In this document: positions 5,386 through 6,523 of the stretch, one piece after another
How positions within the stretch are numbered: position 1 is the stretch's first letter
How the letters are laid out: every line of letters starts with the position of its first letter
NCBI GenBank assembly: GCA_030696435.1
Contig: JAUYSF010000494.1
Location: 1-6,523, forward strand
Direction: 5' to 3'
DNA: 6,523 bases
DNA from: Desulfoprunum sp.
Lineage (GTDB): Bacteria > Desulfobacterota > Desulfobulbia > Desulfobulbales > Desulfocapsaceae
Position numbers and translations under genes: made by a program
Notes under the pieces: generated by a model
The model's input: only the letters and a program-made list of their open reading frames with translations
Told to the model about the DNA's origin: nothing
Databases searched by the model: none

Positions 5386-6477
5386 TTAGATAATAAAATT
5401 AAAGAGATATCCGGTAAAAATAATACCAGTCCCGACTACGGCAATAAAAACTGCAATGAGTGGCGGTTTGAGAATCTTGCGCAGAATAATCATTTCCGGC
5501 AAAGACAGGGCAATCACACTCATCATAAAGGCCAGCACTGTGCCGAGAGCCGCCCCTTTGCCGAGCAGGGCCTCAACAACGGGTACAATGCCGGCGGCGT
5601 TGGAGTACATCGGAATACCGACCACGACCGCGGCAGGCACCGACCACCAGGCCTCCTTGCCCATGATCGAGGCCATAAAAGCCTCGGGCACAAAGCCATG
5701 AATTGCAGCTCCTACTCCGATTCCGGCGATCACATAGGGCCACACTTTACCGACGATATCGCGAACAGCCTGCTTGCCTTGTTCCATTCGATTTTGCCAG
5801 CTGAGTTTTTCTTCAAAGACAACAGCTTCAACGTTCCGTAATTCCTGCACCCAATCCTCAATCCAGGCCTCAAGCCGCAAGCGGCCGATTATCCAACCGG
5901 CAACTATGGCGATGACTAAACCACTGACAAGATAGAGGGCAGCCACTTTCCAGCCGAGTAGGCCGTAGAGCAGGACCAGGGCAATCTCGTTGACCATAGG
6001 GGCGGCTATGAGAAAAGAGAAGGTCACGCCCAGCGGCACGCCGGCCTGGACAAAGCCCAGAAAAAGCGGGACTGCCGAGCAGGAACAAAACGGGGTGACG
6101 ATACCCAGGGTTGCCGCCATCACGTTGCCGCTGGTTTCACGTTTGCCTGCTAGGTATTTACGGGTGCGGGCCTGGGTGAAAAACGAGCGGATCATCCCGA
6201 CGACAAAAACGATCAGGGTCAGCAGCATCATGACCTTGGGCGTATCGTAGACAAAGAACTGCACCGCACCGCCGAGGTGGCTTCCCTTCTCAAGTCCCAG
6301 CAAAGAGTAGGTGAAAAAGAAAGAGAAGGGTTCCAGTTGCTTGTAGACGACAAACCAGATGGCTACGCTGATCAGGCCAATGCCGCTGATCTTTCCCCAA
6401 TGCATACTTTTTGTTGCGGCCACCTGGCCGGTTATCGGTTTCGCTCAGCCGCAGCCGGCAGGTTGTATCGGTTCCAT
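5386..6477 (-). CDS. ArsP-like permease, probable selenoprotein (TGA at codon 11 read as Sec)
   Basis: A full-length permease of the ArsP_1 (DUF318, COG0701) family: eight or more helices, the hallmark FCSCSAVPLF (cysteines at 131 and 133 in the 363-aa form), a cytoplasmic loop after RLRLEAWIEDW, and a second repeat with GIPMYSNAAG and SLPEMI. ArsP members export trivalent organoarsenicals; others in the family have no known substrate. The simple start is GTG at 6423 (345 aa), but no ribosome binding site precedes it. In the same frame, ATG at 6477 has GAGAGG six bases upstream and reads MEPIQPAGCG, then TGA (6447-6445), then AKPITGQV into the permease. TGA follows Cys-Gly, giving a CGU redox motif, and a SECIS-like hairpin follows. 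I read it as Sec11. Alternatives are a 10-codon leader followed by reinitiation, or start at GTG 6423 or ATG 6405. Permease identity is near certain; the Sec reading is inference. Mini-thioredoxin follows after 20 bp. Confidence 0.9.
6417..6430 (-). promoter_or_regulatory. SECIS-like hairpin downstream of the TGA
   Basis: CGGCC-AGGT-GGCCG forms a perfect five-pair all-GC stem with a four-base loop. The loop begins 20 bases after the TGA. In bacterial SECIS elements the SelB-binding apical loop lies roughly 16-37 bases after UGA and carries a G in its first two positions; Escherichia coli fdhF has the loop AGGUCU. No extended lower stem or bulged U is evident, which many bacterial elements outside E. 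coli also lack. The GTG that a conventional annotation would use as start (6423-6421) lies in this loop and stem. Confidence 0.6.
6445..6447 (-). other. In-frame TGA, candidate selenocysteine codon
   Basis: TGA at codon 11 of the frame opened by ATG 6477 and continued without other stops to 5386. The two codons before it are TGC GGC (Cys-Gly), so decoding as Sec gives a CxU redox pair. The frame on both sides is the permease frame, without a frameshift. Confidence 0.7.
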
Positions 6478-6483
6478 GAAAAG

Positions 6484-6489
6484 CCTCTC
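6484..6489 (-). promoter_or_regulatory. Ribosome binding site deciding the permease start
   Basis: GAGAGG on the - strand lies six bases before the ATG at 6477. It is the only good site in the region upstream of the permease, and no comparable site precedes GTG 6423 or ATG 6405. It therefore supports translation beginning before the in-frame TGA. Confidence 0.65.
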
Positions 6490-6523
6490 AGTCAGTAAAA
6501 GTTATAACCGCGTAGGTAATTCC

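Noticed and set aside
6445..6477. The 10-codon frame MEPIQPAGCG as a stand-alone leader peptide.
   Set aside because: It is exactly in frame with the permease, ends Cys-Gly-TGA, and is followed by a SECIS-like hairpin, so a selenoprotein N terminus explains more. A leader remains the main alternative.
6500..6523. TTATAAC on the - strand as a -10 box for the permease cluster.
   Set aside because: No -35 element can be identified before the window ends, and a single AT-rich hexamer is not enough.

Overview
The window is bacterial DNA with closely packed genes and intermediate base composition. The mix of gene families (ArsP-type and half-size permeases, a DGC zinc-binding protein, a redox-active mini-thioredoxin, a RetSat-like flavoprotein) and a likely selenocysteine codon suggest an anaerobic, probably sulfate-reducing member of the Desulfobacterota, perhaps near the Desulfobulbales. 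This placement is inferred from gene content; there is no rRNA or other marker in the window.

Layout: (1) Positions 2-1630, + strand: a RetSat/phytoene-desaturase-like FAD oxidoreductase whose 5' end lies outside the window. (2) Positions 1736-2751, - strand: two half-size membrane permeases overlapping by ATGA, convergent with the oxidoreductase. (3) Positions 2752-3049: a gene-free spacer with two opposed arrays of a six-base repeat (atcgaa/gatttc type) and a separate 8-bp-arm palindrome. (4) Positions 3050-6477, - strand: a six-gene cluster read right to left. It holds a full-length ArsP-like permease, a 76-aa thioredoxin-like protein, a DGC zinc-binding protein, an exported thioredoxin, a CcdA-type thiol transporter and a thioredoxin-type arsenate reductase (ArsC). 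Spacers are 6-20 bp except for one of 87 bp.

The genes fit an arsenic or metalloid detoxification and thiol-redox module. ArsC would reduce arsenate, the thioredoxin-like proteins and CcdA would supply thiol electrons on both sides of the membrane, and the ArsP-like permease would move the product or an organo-derivative. No ArsB/Acr3 pump and no ArsR regulator is visible.

The most notable observation is at the start of the ArsP-like permease. A conventional call would begin at a GTG (6423) with no ribosome binding site. Eighteen codons further upstream, in the same frame, an ATG (6477) has a good GAGAGG site; the only interruption is a TGA at codon 11. That TGA follows Cys-Gly (a CGU motif) and is followed by a GC-rich hairpin with an AGGU loop, placed where a bacterial SECIS element would be. 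I therefore call the permease a probable 363-aa selenoprotein with an N-terminal redox tail.
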